Shown here in pieces: positions 21,198-33,617 of a stretch of 64,000 nucleotides of DNA. How positions within the stretch are numbered: position 1 is the stretch's first letter; the number at the start of each line of letters is the position of its first letter. The notes under the pieces are model-generated. The model was given only the letters and a program-made list of their open reading frames with translations. It was not told the origin of the DNA and ran no database searches. Made by a program: the position numbers and the translations under genes. The DNA is from Porodaedalea pini (Eukaryota > Basidiomycota > Agaricomycetes > Hymenochaetales > Hymenochaetaceae), in NCBI GenBank assembly GCA_002794775.1, contig NBAY01000090.1:79273-143272 (forward strand), in the 5' to 3' direction.

Positions 21198-22101
21198 TCA
21201 AAGAGCCAAAGCGAGTCCGAAGAGCGCAGGAAAAAGCACAAAGACAAAGTTGAACTGCATATTGGGCTTCCGTACGTGTCTTCCGCCACTCGAGGCATCG
21301 TTGGCTATTGCAGCGACGGTCCCGGCGGTTGTCTCTGCGGGGAAAGGGACGGTGGCCGAGTCCGACATCGCCATCGTCACTGTCACCAGGTCGTTGTTGC
21401 CGCCACCGGGTGTGGGCGTCGGTACGGTTGACGGAACAGTGGAGGTCGGCATTGATGCAACAGGTAGAGCGCGAGAGTCCGAGGACGGTTGACGGAGTTT
21501 TTCGTCTGAATAGGAAGTCCGGTTGCCGTTCATGTCCATAATGGAGAAATCGGCTGTGTATATTATCGCAGGTGGGTCGCTTGACTTGAGCCGGATAACA
21601 CTGAAAAAGGGGAAGGGGAATAATTTCCATGGTTACTCGTAGGCTGGAGCAAGACGAGCAGAACATGCGTGCCACTCACAAGTTAGACGCGTCGGTCCAG
21701 AGCTCTGCCGGAATGAAGACTTTCTGGGACATCTGCCGAGGGTCTACGTCCGTCGCCAGATTTGCCAAGAACATCTGCAATACAGCACGACCAAAAGAAA
21801 GTCAGTAGAGCGTGATTCCAGCACTTCTTTCTTCCACTTTGCATTTCACATTCGGGGGTGGCAACAAAGTAAAAAAAAAAAACATAGCACAGCCACTCAC
21901 TTTGTCGTCTACCCATAGATCAATACGCATATTGCCCAGGTCAAACAGTGAGGGCGATGCCTCACTGTTTATCCAAGTGATGTTATTCCATGTTCCACCG
22001 TGGAAGACAGAGTTGGCGACAGGTTGCGTCGGATACAAGCTTGCGCCGACAGACCCTGTCCAGATGACAAAAGGGACAAGAGAAAGGACAGACGTGCGCA
22101 T
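21198..22101 (-). CDS. Ser/Thr-rich GPI-anchored protein, Kre9/Knh1-like N-terminal domain
   Basis: The start at 22101 (MRTSVLSLVPF...) is chosen because it begins a clear signal peptide ending near VGAS. An upstream in-frame ATG at 22191 adds 30 residues that would bury it. The mature part has PVANSVFHGGTWNNITW and LFDLGNMRIDLWVDDK, then an intron, FLANLATDVDPRQMSQKVF, an intron, and IIYTADFSIMDMNG. This is the extracellular Kre9/Knh1-type beta-sandwich found in many fungal wall proteins. A Ser/Thr/Pro-rich linker follows, and the protein ends in a hydrophobic tail (FNFVFVLFPALFGLALAL) typical of a GPI attachment signal. The likely role is in the cell wall or at the plasma-membrane surface. 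The gene looks intact at about 240 residues. Confidence 0.8.
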
Positions 22102-23095
22102 AGTGAACCAATGAGAGCTTTGCAAAGAGGGTATGATACAAGTGAATGTGGTGGTGGCCGCCCAGGAAGAAGATTGGATGCCGACGGACACGCGAGTGAC
22201 GATTATGGCCGCTGAATTGCTTGGTCATCGGCATGAGCTTCGGCAGGGTCCCTTGATTTCACATCACGGTGCTCGGAATTTCTGCCCTTTCTCTCTCTAA
22301 CCACCATCTTCTCTTCCTTCTGCCTCGCTAAACCCTAAGACACAACCTTCTCTGGATCTCGATCGTCCTTCACTGTGGCCAAACTACTACCACTGAATGC
22401 TATCTGCGGCCGCGTCAAGATGATTTCCATTCTAAAGTTTATTGGACTCAATAGCGTATAAATATTGCTGCAACACCCTGGCTCAACGAACTCACATTCT
22501 CTGAGATACGGCCAGCTATCGCTATCATACAAGCGCTACACGGTCATTATCGGTGATGCCGCCCCTCTCGTGAACCCGCTTAGCCTTCTCGTGTCCGGTG
22601 TACATGCGAGTTCTCGAAAGTTTCCGTCAAATCTTGATCACGCAGTCGAAAGTCCTTAGCGCGGTGCTCAAACATACACAGCCCTCTGCCTTGGATCATC
22701 CCTGCCTCTCTTCTCTACAAGGATCTCCATCTGTTCTCGGCTCATTTCCCTTCCTCAAGGACTAAAAGGATTGTCGAAACCGCTGTTCTGCGCATTTCCT
22801 GTCGTGTTTCCACTTACGTCCTTTGCCCGGCCCATCGCAACCACTCTCGGGACGCTGTGCTGCTCGTTGCCAATCGATGGGCACTAACGTGCCTGAAAAT
22901 GAGCCTGGTGTTGGGTTCTGCCTTTAATACATCGCTCCAAAAAGCGGTCTCATGTTGGTTTCTTAAGACCGAGTAAACCAGGGCTATGCAAATACTTATA
23001 AGTTCCTCCCCAGCACTCCATCATCCTTTGACTCTGGCCACCTACTTTGGTAGCTCTTTCATTTCCCAACATTCTCGCCACTCTTCCCTACATAT
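22102..23095. promoter_or_regulatory. About 1-kb divergent intergenic region
   Basis: It lies between the minus-strand GPI-protein gene and the plus-strand Ser-rich gene, so it must hold both promoters. Open frames within it are short and unconserved-looking. I see no specific binding site that I would name. Confidence 0.4.
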
Positions 23096-24684
23096 ATGTA
23101 TAATCACGTCGCGCCGCGGAGGCCGATGCCGTGGTTTTCATATACGTCCGACCCGAACGAAAGGCAACATGACGAGGATAATTCTTCGTCCTATGCCGCT
23201 GACTCGAGTATGCGCATGATGCAGAGTTGCTGTCCTGCAATTGTTATGCCAAGCTACTCGTCGCAGTCTTTGGCACCTTGTGAAAGTACGTGCTGACGTC
23301 CTTGATTGACGCTCTGCTGCTTAACATTGTTTAAGTAATGGATTCAGGCTACTACGAAGCTGAGAACGCTAATAAAGACTTCTCGAACTTTGGTGGGCAA
23401 GGCGTATCACTTGCAGTCGATGATCATTATTCAAACCAAAATGTGATCCAAGTACACGAGGCGGACTGTACCCCTTTTTTCGCTCTCCGAGATGGGCATG
23501 ATTGGTCTCAACAGTTCCAACATTCTCCGCGTTCTGCCCCTTATTCTCCAGGCTCTACAGAACCATGTCCTCGAATCAGTCGACTCAATGCCTCTGGTCT
23601 ATTTCCACGATCACAGACGCCCAACAGATTCCCGAGCAACGCTTCTGAGGGTAGCGCTCTGCTACATGCTTACAATCCGAACGAATTAGTTCCATTTCGC
23701 TACTCGCCGTCCCCTCTTTCCGGTTTCAATTATCCCGCCGGCGCTCACAAAGTCTCGTGGCAAGTCGAACATGACACAAACGCCGGTCGATTCGATCCTG
23801 AAGCATCTTCCAGCGCCCAGCTGCTATCACAAGCTGCTTCTCCGCGATCCTTTTACTCCGACTTGTCTGAGGAGCGACCGCATCAGCGCCGGCGGATCGG
23901 TTTTTCAAACTCGACACTGTCGAGCTCTTCTGAAGCAGGAAGTACGTCCGACACATCCCTCACGACAGTGTCTAGTACGCAACGGAAGAGTCCAAATCTA
24001 CCCAAAGCTCGCTCCTCCAAAAAGGGATGTATAAAGGTATATCGCGAATGCAATCGTGTGATTTACATAGTTTTCTAAAACTTGCATCGGTTCATCTCAG
24101 CAAACCCAACCGATCATTTCGTCAAACGCGTGTTCAGCGTTCTCAACCTTCTCTGTAAATTTAATTCCCGCAGAACACGAACCTACCGCAACGTACATGT
24201 CCACTGTCGACTTCGAAACCGACACAGAGCACCAGGCCTTCGAGCACGGTCCAACGGACCTGCCTCCTCGACCATACATCGGTGGCCCCGACGTGAGCAG
24301 TCCTTGGAAGCCGCGCAAAAACCTGGGCACTATCCCGGGGAGTGCGCTGGATTATGTGAGAACCTATTCACTTCTTCCTTATCACATTCTTGAAGTTCAC
24401 GCTCGGTCGGCTACCTTTTTGATTCGATCTTGCCGTCATCGTCCGCACGCCGCCCTACTTGGCTTCTTCCGCTCATTTCGTGATCAACAAAATTCCTAAC
24501 TAACTCGTCCATTATTGTTCTTCTCACACAGCTTCCCGCCGTCGAAGATCGGATGGCGCGTTTAGAGAGGGCTCTCGATTCATATTTGCAATACAGGGGC
24601 GAGCGGGCTGTGCAGAATTCGATCGTTCCGGGTATGGACTTGGACACCTGTGACGATACTGCTGGTTTTGCTATTTTAAACTGA
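23096..24684 (+). CDS. Ser-rich hypothetical protein (432 aa)
   Basis: Four exons join cleanly in phase: 23096-23285, 23336-24036, 24101-24355 and 24532-24684. The protein begins MYNHVAPRRPMPWFSY, has a long Ser/Pro/Asn-rich body, a basic patch EERPHQRRRIGF followed by a Ser/Thr-rich run, KARSSKKGCIK, an acidic stretch STVDFETDTEHQAFEHG and ends CDDTAGFAILN. The last exon has a short helical segment (LPAVEDRMARLERALDSYLQ) that could form a coiled coil. No catalytic or DNA-binding domain is recognised. The composition suggests a nuclear or regulatory protein, but that is a guess. Confidence 0.65.
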
Positions 24685-24886
24685 CCATGATATGGTACTC
24701 CTATGTTTCGCATATTCTCATGACATCCTTTGTTCTTCTCGCACGCGGACACCTTTCACGAATTGATCAACCTTATGGAAAACTTCCATAGATTACGGAA
24801 TCATACCCTAGACTTTCCTCGCTGTAGCATCCTTACCAAATGATCAGGCTCTCCCATTCGCATTGCCAACCTGTGCTCTCATCACA
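24685..24886. other. Intergenic
   Basis: No gene seen between the Ser-rich gene and the minus-strand frames that follow. Confidence 0.4.
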
Positions 24887-25586
24887 TCATTCCAGTTCAT
24901 CAGTTCTAAAGCTAGCATCTGAAATTTCCAATGCCCCGGAGTGGATGAGGAGAAAATCAGGGCTGGACTCGTGCGAGATCGCAGCTCCGCACTGCATGCT
25001 TGGGTCTGCAGGATTGGAAATTTCCGCATCTGCGGCGCCTTTCAGCATAAATGGCAAGTCTACATCATTGGTTTCATTTCGCATTTTCTCTCCATGGGTG
25101 ACTGTGACCTCCTCGCTCTCACCGAGGGGCGTTTCTCCCCGTCCAGTTGCAAATAGTGAGCACCGGAAGTGATAAATAGGTGATTAGTCCTGTGCCCCGC
25201 GCTCCGACTCGGAGAGTTTGCAAATGTGAATATTCGACCGAGATGACCGAGCAAGAGCAGAAACATATGGTCTGTTTATATCAGCGGATTCAGCTTGCGG
25301 TGAGATACAAGAACGATGAGCGCAAAGGTATCTAGGGAGGTCGCCGCAAAAGCCGCGTATGTCAAATAACACGTTCGGTACGTCCCATACCTTCAACACA
25401 GCTCTGGAGTGGAAATAGGTTCGGCCAAGCAATAATGAAGTTTATCGAATGAATGAAACGAAAGGTAGAAAACACGAAATTCATAAACACAGCACCAGTA
25501 CTGTCAGCGAACGCGGACTCAATTTCTGATTTTTGACTGATCATGTGATCACAGTACTTTGCGTTTGCAAACTTCACGCCAGCCAT
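24887..25586 (-). pseudogene. Possible membrane-protein remnant
   Basis: Minus-strand frames read as protein in pieces: a first block with a hydrophobic segment (FMNFVFSTFRFIHSINFIIA, 25586 to about 25390), a candidate intron at about 25330-25388, and later blocks in other frames including DVDLPFMLKGAADAEISNP near 25060. Stops interrupt the chain and no family is certain. A short multi-helix membrane protein that has decayed is the most I would suggest. Confidence 0.3.
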
Positions 25587-25999
25587 TTAGCAAATGGTCT
25601 CTCTCGTCTTGCTATGCTCATGCTCACCTCGTACTAGAATCCACTGCTACGTGAACTCAGGAATACCCATGTAGGATTCTATCTCTACCTGAACTTGTCA
25701 ATTAGAGCAAGAGCCAACTTGATCGCCCCACGCAAGGCGCTACTCCTTTGCTCTCTACTTCGTGTGAAAGTATGACTTCGGTTACGTGCATTGCATCGAT
25801 GCAAAAAGAAAAAAGAAAAAAAACACCCGCCAAGAGAGAAGGATTGCTGGGAAATTGCGCAATTCAAGCATAATGCATACGCAATACATTGTGAGCCTTT
25901 TGAGTCGTTATCATCCCCTCCTACAGACGATTTCTGCCTTTTGAAAGGCCGGATTCTTCTCCCGTCCTTTCTTTCTCCTCAGTAATCGATCGTTTGCAC
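25587..25999. promoter_or_regulatory. Upstream region of the F-box gene
   Basis: No gene seen. It contains an A-rich run near 25801-25825 and presumably the promoter of the following gene. Confidence 0.35.
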
Positions 26000-27573
26000 A
26001 TGTCACTCATATGCAAGCTTTTGACATTACCAGATGAGCTGCTTTCTGAAGTCATTTCTCACTGCTCTGTGGAAGACATCGTGCGCCTTGAAGTGGTGAG
26101 TTATGTTGTCTGGCAAATGTTGAAACACCAATTCTGAACCGAACATAGACATGCAAGCATCTTCATTCTGTCTGCAACAATCGGACGGTATGGCTTGATC
26201 TTCTGTACGGACTCGACGTCGAGTGCGCACCGGATCTTCCTCCCCATCATTCTTTAGAATCACTAACACTCAGCGACCTGAGGGTAAAGGTGACTGATGC
26301 AATAAGGCGCTTTCATGCCTGGAGGAATCCGGAAAAACTTCGCGTTTTGTACGAGGTAGCGCTGCGCATCGAGCCACCGAAGAATGGCTCAGATCTACCT
26401 TTGGAGGCACGGCTTCTCCCGGGAGGAAGGGAACTTTTGATACTAAATTGTGGTCGGCTTGAGCTATGGTCTCTTGAACTGCCTGCATGCATATGGCATA
26501 TTCCGCCGTTCTTTGGACACCTCCAATGCTCCTCATTTGATTTTGAACTTGTACAAAATGGCACAGTCATTATGATCGTTGGCGAGTTCATCAGTGCAGA
26601 ACAAGCAACAACGTGAGTGTGCCACTTGCCTATTAAGACCTCTTCTGACAGTCTACAAAGATATTTACGAGTATTTCGTTATGAAATTGTGAAGCGTTCG
26701 GCCGAGCTCGTATACGACGTCGGTCTTCCGTATACACATCTTTTCCGATTGACAATTCGCGACGAGTTCTGCATGGCGTTTCTGCCGCACCAATTTCAAA
26801 CTGTGCTCATTAATTGGAAATCTGGAAGAGGTGTATTTCTGGATTTTGTGGATTCGATGGTAAGATTATAACTTCCATCTGCTGGATCCATAAGTCACAT
26901 ACGACGTTTGCTTCAGGGGCAAAGTATCAATGACAACGTACGATCTCCGAACCTATACGACGGTCATCTTCTGGTTACTGCAAAACTGCCCACTGGTTTC
27001 TGCGTAGCCTCTTTCCCGCTTTCCATTCTAGATGAACAATGGTCATCTGATACCAACTACAGAGCTTGGAGAAGCTTTCCCTACAATCCAGAAAGTGGAT
27101 ACATTCTTACGCTCTCTCCCCCAGATGATGAAGGACCATGGATGCTCACGACGCATGTGTTCAAGCCAACTTGGAAGAAGAATGCACCAGCGGAGATGTA
27201 TATCGTTGCATATAGTAACATCTGGGACTCGCCGAAGGTCTTCCTATCATTCAGGCTCCAGTTAAGCTCATCTGATGGGTGCCGCCGAGCGCAGGCTGGA
27301 AGTCTGACTGCCGTTCTAAAGAGCGTAGTGCATACTTCTGCAGTCCGTCTGCCGTGGGACTCGCATTGTATTTCGAATTCGGGCCACATTATCTGTCTTC
27401 GGGAAAGCCTCCGATGCTTTTCGCTGTTTTCTGAAGCACAGCAACCAATGGCTGAACTGGGACTAGATATACATAAGGATGGAAGCATTGGGCCCACACT
27501 CACGGTTGAACCGTGGAGTGGTGCTGTTGTGGCCAGCATGGAAGGAGCAGTGAGAGTGTTTCAGTTGAAGTAG
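26000..27573 (+). CDS. F-box domain protein
   Basis: The start ATG at 26000 gives MSLICKLLTLPDELLSEVIS, followed by HCSVEDIVRLE, an intron at about 26096-26149 and TCKHLHSVCNNRTVWLDLLY. This is the N-terminal F-box helix set (LPDELL...CK.....R..W..L) that binds Skp1 in SCF ubiquitin ligases. The remaining roughly 400 residues form a beta-rich region with repeated W/S blocks (for example RELLILNCGRLELWSLE, VVASMEGAVRVFQLK). It resembles the propeller-like C-terminal halves common in expanded basidiomycete F-box families, which would bind a substrate not predictable here. Four exons, no internal stop, ends at 27573. Confidence 0.75.
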
Positions 27574-28234
27574 CCAATTAGAATGACGTACAGAACCCAC
27601 GGCTTTTCAGTCTGAAGGTCCAATACAACACTCTCATCGTATAGTATGTGCTGGATGGATTCATACCGGTTGTAGCATTGCTCTCTTATGCTGGACCGAG
27701 CCTTCGCTCTCGTCTACGCCAGCCATGCAACTCAATTAATAGTAAGGACAACGACAGTTGGACTCCATTGTGAATTGAGACATTTCCGCTTTCGCGATGC
27801 TCCTTAGTCTCACAGACTCTCGTTGATGAAAATATCTTCCTCGGGCCCGTTATATTATAGAAGGATCTGGGATGATATTAAATCAGTGTTGTCACCCCCT
27901 CTTCTGAGGTCATTTTTAGTACTAGTAGCCTTATTTAGTCTTCAGAGAATGAGTCGAAATGAAGTTTATTCTATGCAGGTTGTAGCTCACCCAATTCGAA
28001 TGACGTGAGCCCAGTAAAATAAGAGATGCTGATGTCAGCGAAGCGAAGAGTGACCAAGCACTGCTTATGTACATCAGTCCCTATTTGAGCTTTAACCGTT
28101 CTGAGACATTTGAGTTGACCGGACGTTCTGATCCCGACCAGCCCGTTTCGTCAGAACTCCGCGGTCAGCCCAAGTATCCACTAACATATAACACCCCGGC
28201 CCATGATCTCTCTCCTTGCACCTGTCTTTCCGCC
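27574..28234. other. Intergenic, MFS promoter region
   Basis: No gene seen. An in-frame ATG at 28067 could extend the transporter by 56 residues, but that leader is not transporter-like. Confidence 0.4.
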
Positions 28235-30331
28235 ATGGCAGAACGGGATGCCATTACGAGCACTACACCAACCATCGTCGACGAGCGAAGCGAGACAAGC
28301 AGTGTCAATGAACAGTTCGGGCATCAGCTCTTTCCTGGTCCAGAAGAGCGAGCGAAGGATGAACATCTTGTAGAGTTCGAACAAGATGATCCCCTCAACC
28401 CCAAGGTCAGCCAAAAGCAACTGCACATCTATTGCACCTGACGCCACGCTTATTCTTGTCTGTTCTTTTTTTCTTTTCTCCTAGAGCTGGTCACGATCAT
28501 ACCGCTGGTTCCTGACAATTCTCTCGGGCGTAATTGTCCTGAACGCGTACGTCTTTGACTTGTTGATTGTACGATCATCTGACTGGGCATAATTCTTCGT
28601 GTAGATCGTTTGCTTCGTCCGCACCGTCAGGAATTACCGGACAACTTATCGAGCGGTTCAATCTGTCAAGTGAAGTAGCCGTCCTAACCATCGCCCTCTT
28701 TGTCTTTGGATATTGTCTTGGTCCGATATTCTGGGGTCCGCTTTCAGAGCAGGTAATGTTAGCCCTCTTATTCGCTAGGAAGTAATGGCTGACCTCAAGA
28801 CACCCAGTACGGTCGAAGACCGGTCTTTATTGTCTCCTTTGTATTTTACACTGGCTTTCAAGTTGGAAGTGCACTCTCTCAGAACACAGCGTCTGTCCTG
28901 ATCTTCCGTATTTTGGGTGGGACATTCGCGGCAGCTCCATTGACAAATAGCGGGTAAGTTACTGGCTTATGTCTTTCTGGTGCCTTTATTGATTTGTGTC
29001 CTCTAGCGCGTTGGTTTCTGACATGTATGCGTGGCATCTGCTCTATCCGAGTTTTCACGTTTCTGACTTCCGGCTTTAGCTGGGATGCAGGTACTCGTGG
29101 CAAGGCTCTTGCCCTGTTTACGGTCGCGCCCTTCGCAGGTCCATCACTAGGGCCTATAGTTGGCGGTTACATCAACACGGCCGGTGTATCCTGGCGCTGG
29201 CTGTTTTGGGTCTTAGCAATATTTGCTGGTGTATGCACTATTGCTATCATTCTCTTTGTTCCAGAGACTTTCGCGTAAGTTTCTCGTCAATTCCATCTGT
29301 TCGTTGCTGATTCAAATTTTAACAGACCAGTCATAATGGCTTCGAAAGCGAAGGCTTTACGCTTGAAGACGGGGGACGACAAATATTACGCACCCATAGA
29401 AAGGCAGGAGAAGAAGAGCTGGGCTAAGCGTTTAGAAGAAACCGTCGCGCGTCCTTTCAAAATCCTTTTCCAAGAGCCCATGCTTATTGCTATCACAGTC
29501 TATATGAGCGTAAGCATGCCTCCCTTATGCTTTGCTCCCCTATGCTTTGCTCCCCTATGCTGAATCATAATCAAACAGTTCGTATATGGGTGCATCTATC
29601 TGCTCTTCGAGGCATACCCTATTGTCTTCGAACAGGGCCACGGGTTCTCTACTGGTGCGGGCGGCTTGATGTTTTTACCTGTCTTCCTGGGCGGAGTCAT
29701 AGCGGTGACTGTATACATCGCTGTCTTCAACCCACGTTACGAGCGTTTGATTGAGGAACACAAGCCAAACATGGTGCCCCCCGAGGCACGACTCAATCTT
29801 GCGATAATCGGTGCCCCGATCTTCGCTATCGGGTTCTTTTGGTTCGGCTGGACTTCTTACCCATCGATTTCTTTTTGGGCGCCAATGTTGTCTGGCCTGG
29901 CCATGGGAGGATCGGTGGTATTCATCTTTGTAAGTTCTGTCCTTTGTCATCCTTGGTAGTGGAAATTGACAATGTTACACAGCTAGCATTGTTCAACTTT
30001 ATTATCGATGCGTACCTGTTCGTAGCTGCGTCCGCACTCGCATCAAATACTGTCGTTCGGAGTACGTTCGGCGCGGCGTTTCCACTCTTTGCGACGCAGA
30101 TGTACGACGCGCTGAAGCCGAGATGGGCCTCTACGCTCATAGGTTGCGTCGCCGTGATTATGATACCCATTCCACTCGTGCTGAAGAGGTGCGCGACAGT
30201 TTATGCGTTATGCGAGTCTACAAATACATTGCTTACTTTTATTGATCAGATACGGTCCGAAGATACGCAAGCACTCGAAACATGCCCCTACTCTTCCTAT
30301 GAAAGAGAAGGTGGAGGTGTCAAAGGCGTAA
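28235..30331 (+). CDS. MFS transporter, DHA1 / polyamine-drug type
   Basis: Exons separated by eight short introns encode a typical 12-helix major facilitator of about 500 residues. The acidic cytoplasmic N-terminus ends EFEQDDPLNPK, then come SWSRSYRWFLT, APSGITGQLIERFN, the conserved loop motif PLSEQYGRRPVF, ALVSDMW (split by an intron), TRGKALALFTVAPFAGPSLG, GWTSYPSISFWAPM and the last helix RWASTLIGCVAVIMIPIPLV. PLSE.YGRRP and the DxxTRGKA element mark the DHA1 proton antiporter group, whose fungal members export drugs or polyamines at the plasma membrane. The exact substrate cannot be read. It ends with a short basic tail (PTLPMKEKVEVSKA). No sign of decay. Confidence 0.85.
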
Positions 30332-31808
30332 TCAATTTGTTTCGACGCAACGCTTTGCCACATATACGCAGCATGGATCATCTGTTTTTTCAATATCGCT
30401 TTGCCGTTTTAAATCGTAATCACACGCAATGCATACATTCCTTTCCAACCCCAGCTTTCCCTTTTTTTACTTACAGACTCGTATATTCATTCTTACATGT
30501 GAACTTCCGTAGGATAACAACGGCTTACAATTTCATCCCGGACATGCAAGTCAAAGGACGTCGTGTTGTTTCCTTTCTTCTCTTGACCCGCTTGGAGATG
30601 ATGCTGTTTAAGTAATTCGGATAAGGGCGACTAGCTGAAGGTGCTTTCGATCTTCGACGTTTCATTTGTTCCCCTTGACGTTTCTAACGATAGGATTCGT
30701 GTCGTTGATCAATTGTCATTTTACCACAAGCATGCAAGCGTTCTAGTCGTGCTTGGACGATTCACTTGTTTCGCCAAGGCATTGCCTTCGCAATTTCTGC
30801 GTTGCCGACGTCGGCCAAGGCCTAAGGGGTCTGCAGCGATATTGAACATAGGTATATACGCAACCCATGGCAGCCGTTGGATCGGACGGGCAGACGCTTT
30901 AGAGACGGGCGGCGGGTTAACGCGCCGATGGATTCGATCCCTGCTGCGACGCGTGAAATGCACGTTGCGAAAGAACTAACTGTTAGCTCTGGCTCCGGCT
31001 CTCCTCCGTTGATCCTCCACCGTCCGCATTTGATCTGTGCTTCAGTTCGTGGTTCATGATGTTACTGTCACCCAGACGATATAAGGCCTTCCTTTACGTA
31101 CCTCCCTCGACCAACCCGTACAATATCCTACAGCACATTCACGGCAAACCTACTCAGATCAGCACGCGATGTTTGGAAACCGCAACCATGAGCACATACG
31201 TGGGGATCCGGCGACCTGGTTACCTGACGACGACTCGGGCGAGGATTAGTCTCACTAGCGCCCCTCGTGAGTGCGAGGCAGACGAGAGATGTTGCTGCAT
31301 ATTTCTCATCTACTCTGTGCACACGTCTCTCGCTCCTCTTCCAGCCGTAAATCGTGTTTATCTTCGTCTTTCGCGTCACGAGAGCCAAACAACGCTGCGT
31401 ACTTTAGCATTGATTGAACGCGAAGCGAATTGAAGGGACTTGAACATGTATAAGAAGCAGATGAAAGCGTTCACACTAGCGCGCTACTGACTGATGAGTA
31501 CGATATATACGTATCGAGCTTGTCATTACTCACTGCAAAGAGACACTGCCACACTGGCAGTCATTTGTATCCTGCATTTTCCGAAGTTCGACTCTTGAGT
31601 CATACCAGTAAAGCTCAAAATACTGGTCATGGAGGTGTACTATAGTTTTGTTGCATCTGGCGAATTTATTGAAAATGTCCTTATGCAAGTAATCAGTGCA
31701 GTTGAAGGAAAGAGTACTAGTACGTATTCGGAGCCGATCACTTTCTTACCTAAGTCACTTTTTACAGCCAATGCTGATTCTCATGTCGCTACTTGACCGC
31801 CGCTCATC
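30332..31808. other. Gene-poor 1.5 kb
   Basis: The longest open frame is 31056-31433 plus (125 codons, MMLLSPRRYKAFLYVPP...). It has no recognisable domain and unexceptional Arg/Thr-rich composition, and I do not call it a gene. The 3' part must contain the promoter of the AC40 gene. Confidence 0.4.
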
Positions 31809-33281
31809 ATGCCCGTGCCGGCGACATCCTCAGCGCCGGCGAACATCAACGAGCGTCGCCTAGTAGGCGTTCACGCTGAGCGCGTCTCAAACGTCTCCAG
31901 TACCGACTTCCCTGGACACTACCCCGGAGAGGATCACCACTGGGACCTGGCTGCCTTCAAGGACTCCCTGCAACTGAACGTCACGCGTCTCTCGCAGCGC
32001 AGTATTGACCTCGACCTCATCGGGGTCGACTCTTCCGTTGCTAACGCCATTCGGCGTACCCTCATTGCGGAGGTGCCCACTCTTGCGATCGAGTCGGTGT
32101 ATGTGTGGAATAACACAAGTGTCATTCATGACGAGGTGCTCGCACATCGCCTCGGCCTCATCCCACTCAACGTAGATCCTGGCTTGTTCGAGCTGCGCGA
32201 GGAGAGCTCGGATTCCACAGACCGTAATACGCTCGTGTTCAAGCTGGAGGTCGAGTGTAATCGTAGGGCGGGTGCACCAGCGGACAGCACTGACCCGGAT
32301 GTGCTGTATGAAAACCATCTAGTCACTGCCGGAATGCTCAAATGGGAGCCGCAGGGTGAGCAAGCCGAAATCCCCCACTTCAAGGTGTGCTGCCGTTGTG
32401 GCTCTTTATCATTTTTGTAAATTCTCACAAGTCTCTTTTGCAGAGGAAACCGCCAGGTCCAACGAACCCGAACATCGTCCTCGCGAAGCTTCGTCCCGGA
32501 CAAGTGATCGAGATGGAATGCCATGCAGTCAAGAACGTCGGGAAGGAGCACGCAAAGTGGTCTCCAGTCGGTACGTCCTTCTGCTATGTCCTTTTGTGCC
32601 TTTCTTCGTCTTTTGCATGACGTTTTCCTTATCCTCTATTTTTTTAGCAACGGCTTCCTACCGCATCCATCCGCATATCGCACTTCTTAAGCAACCACCA
32701 GCTGGATCAGTGCGCAAGTTCGCTGACTGTTTCTCACCTGGTGTCATCAAGGTCATCGGCGAGGGCACGGGTACGCGTTCGTTTGCAGCATTCTCAACAT
32801 GTATATATATCCTAACATCGTTTCGAACCTAGCAAGGGAGAGGGTGGAGATCGATGAGCGGAGGGTTCGTGAAGAGAACATGAGCCGTGAGGTACTTCGC
32901 CACGCCGAGTTCGAGGACTGCGTGAAGCTCGGCCGCGTACGTGATTGGTTTTTATGTGCGTCTCGCTTTCCATATCGTCTTTTCCTCTGTTTTTTTTTTT
33001 CTTCTTCGCTCCTTCTACTTTTTTCCAGCTATTATTCATTCATTAACCCTCTATACTCAGACAATATCGAATCTGAGGGGCCCTACGCGCCGCAGGACCT
33101 TTTCCCTGCCGCCATCCGTGTACTACGAGCGCGTGTTGCTGCATTGAAACGCGCCGCTGAGGCACTCGCATCAGGCGAGGAGCCTGATTCTGCTGCGAGT
33201 GTGACTATCGGGGTCGTCCGAGAAGAGCTAATGTCGGGACAGGAGGGTGTGAATATGGATATTGTGATGATGGATACTTGA
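31809..33281 (+). CDS. RPC40: RNA polymerases I and III subunit AC40 (RPAC1)
   Basis: Five exons (31809-32384, 32444-32570, 32648-32770, 32833-32940, 33061-33281) join to about 384 residues. The alpha-like dimerisation signature is clear: [36 protein letters not shown] and [17 protein letters not shown]. Later come [20 protein letters not shown] and [18 protein letters not shown], then the segment [10 protein letters not shown] and [16 protein letters not shown]40 pairs with AC19 in both Pol I and Pol III and nucleates assembly of the enzymes. Length and motif order match the family, and the gene appears intact and unlinked to its neighbours. The symbol follows the yeast name. Confidence 0.9.
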
Positions 33282-33617
33282 ACTAGGGTTGAGGGACGCC
33301 ATGGAAGAATGTTGGTGTGCGTTGTCTGGTACATACATGTACTGGGGTGTCTATAATTGAGGGGCACCCGAATCTGTCTCGCGCTGGCATTAGCAAAATT
33401 ATATTAGTGATACATGTATAGGTGAGTTGTAAAATGTCTCACTTTCGTGACATATCAAGGGCTCATCGCTTGTCATTGCAGTCAAAGTCCTTGTTTGAAT
33501 AGTAGATCATGAGCTCGCAACAGGCCTTTAGATGCTATCTTTAACCATCGTTGTTTTCTCGACCTCGATCATTCTGTAACGCACATTACGCGCTCACAGC
33601 GCAAAGTCCTACGAGGA
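33282..33617. other. Intergenic
   Basis: No gene seen downstream of AC40. Confidence 0.4.

Noticed and set aside
31056..31433. 125-codon plus frame upstream of AC40
   Set aside because: No domain or intron signals, and composition is unlike neighbouring genes. It probably lies in intergenic sequence.
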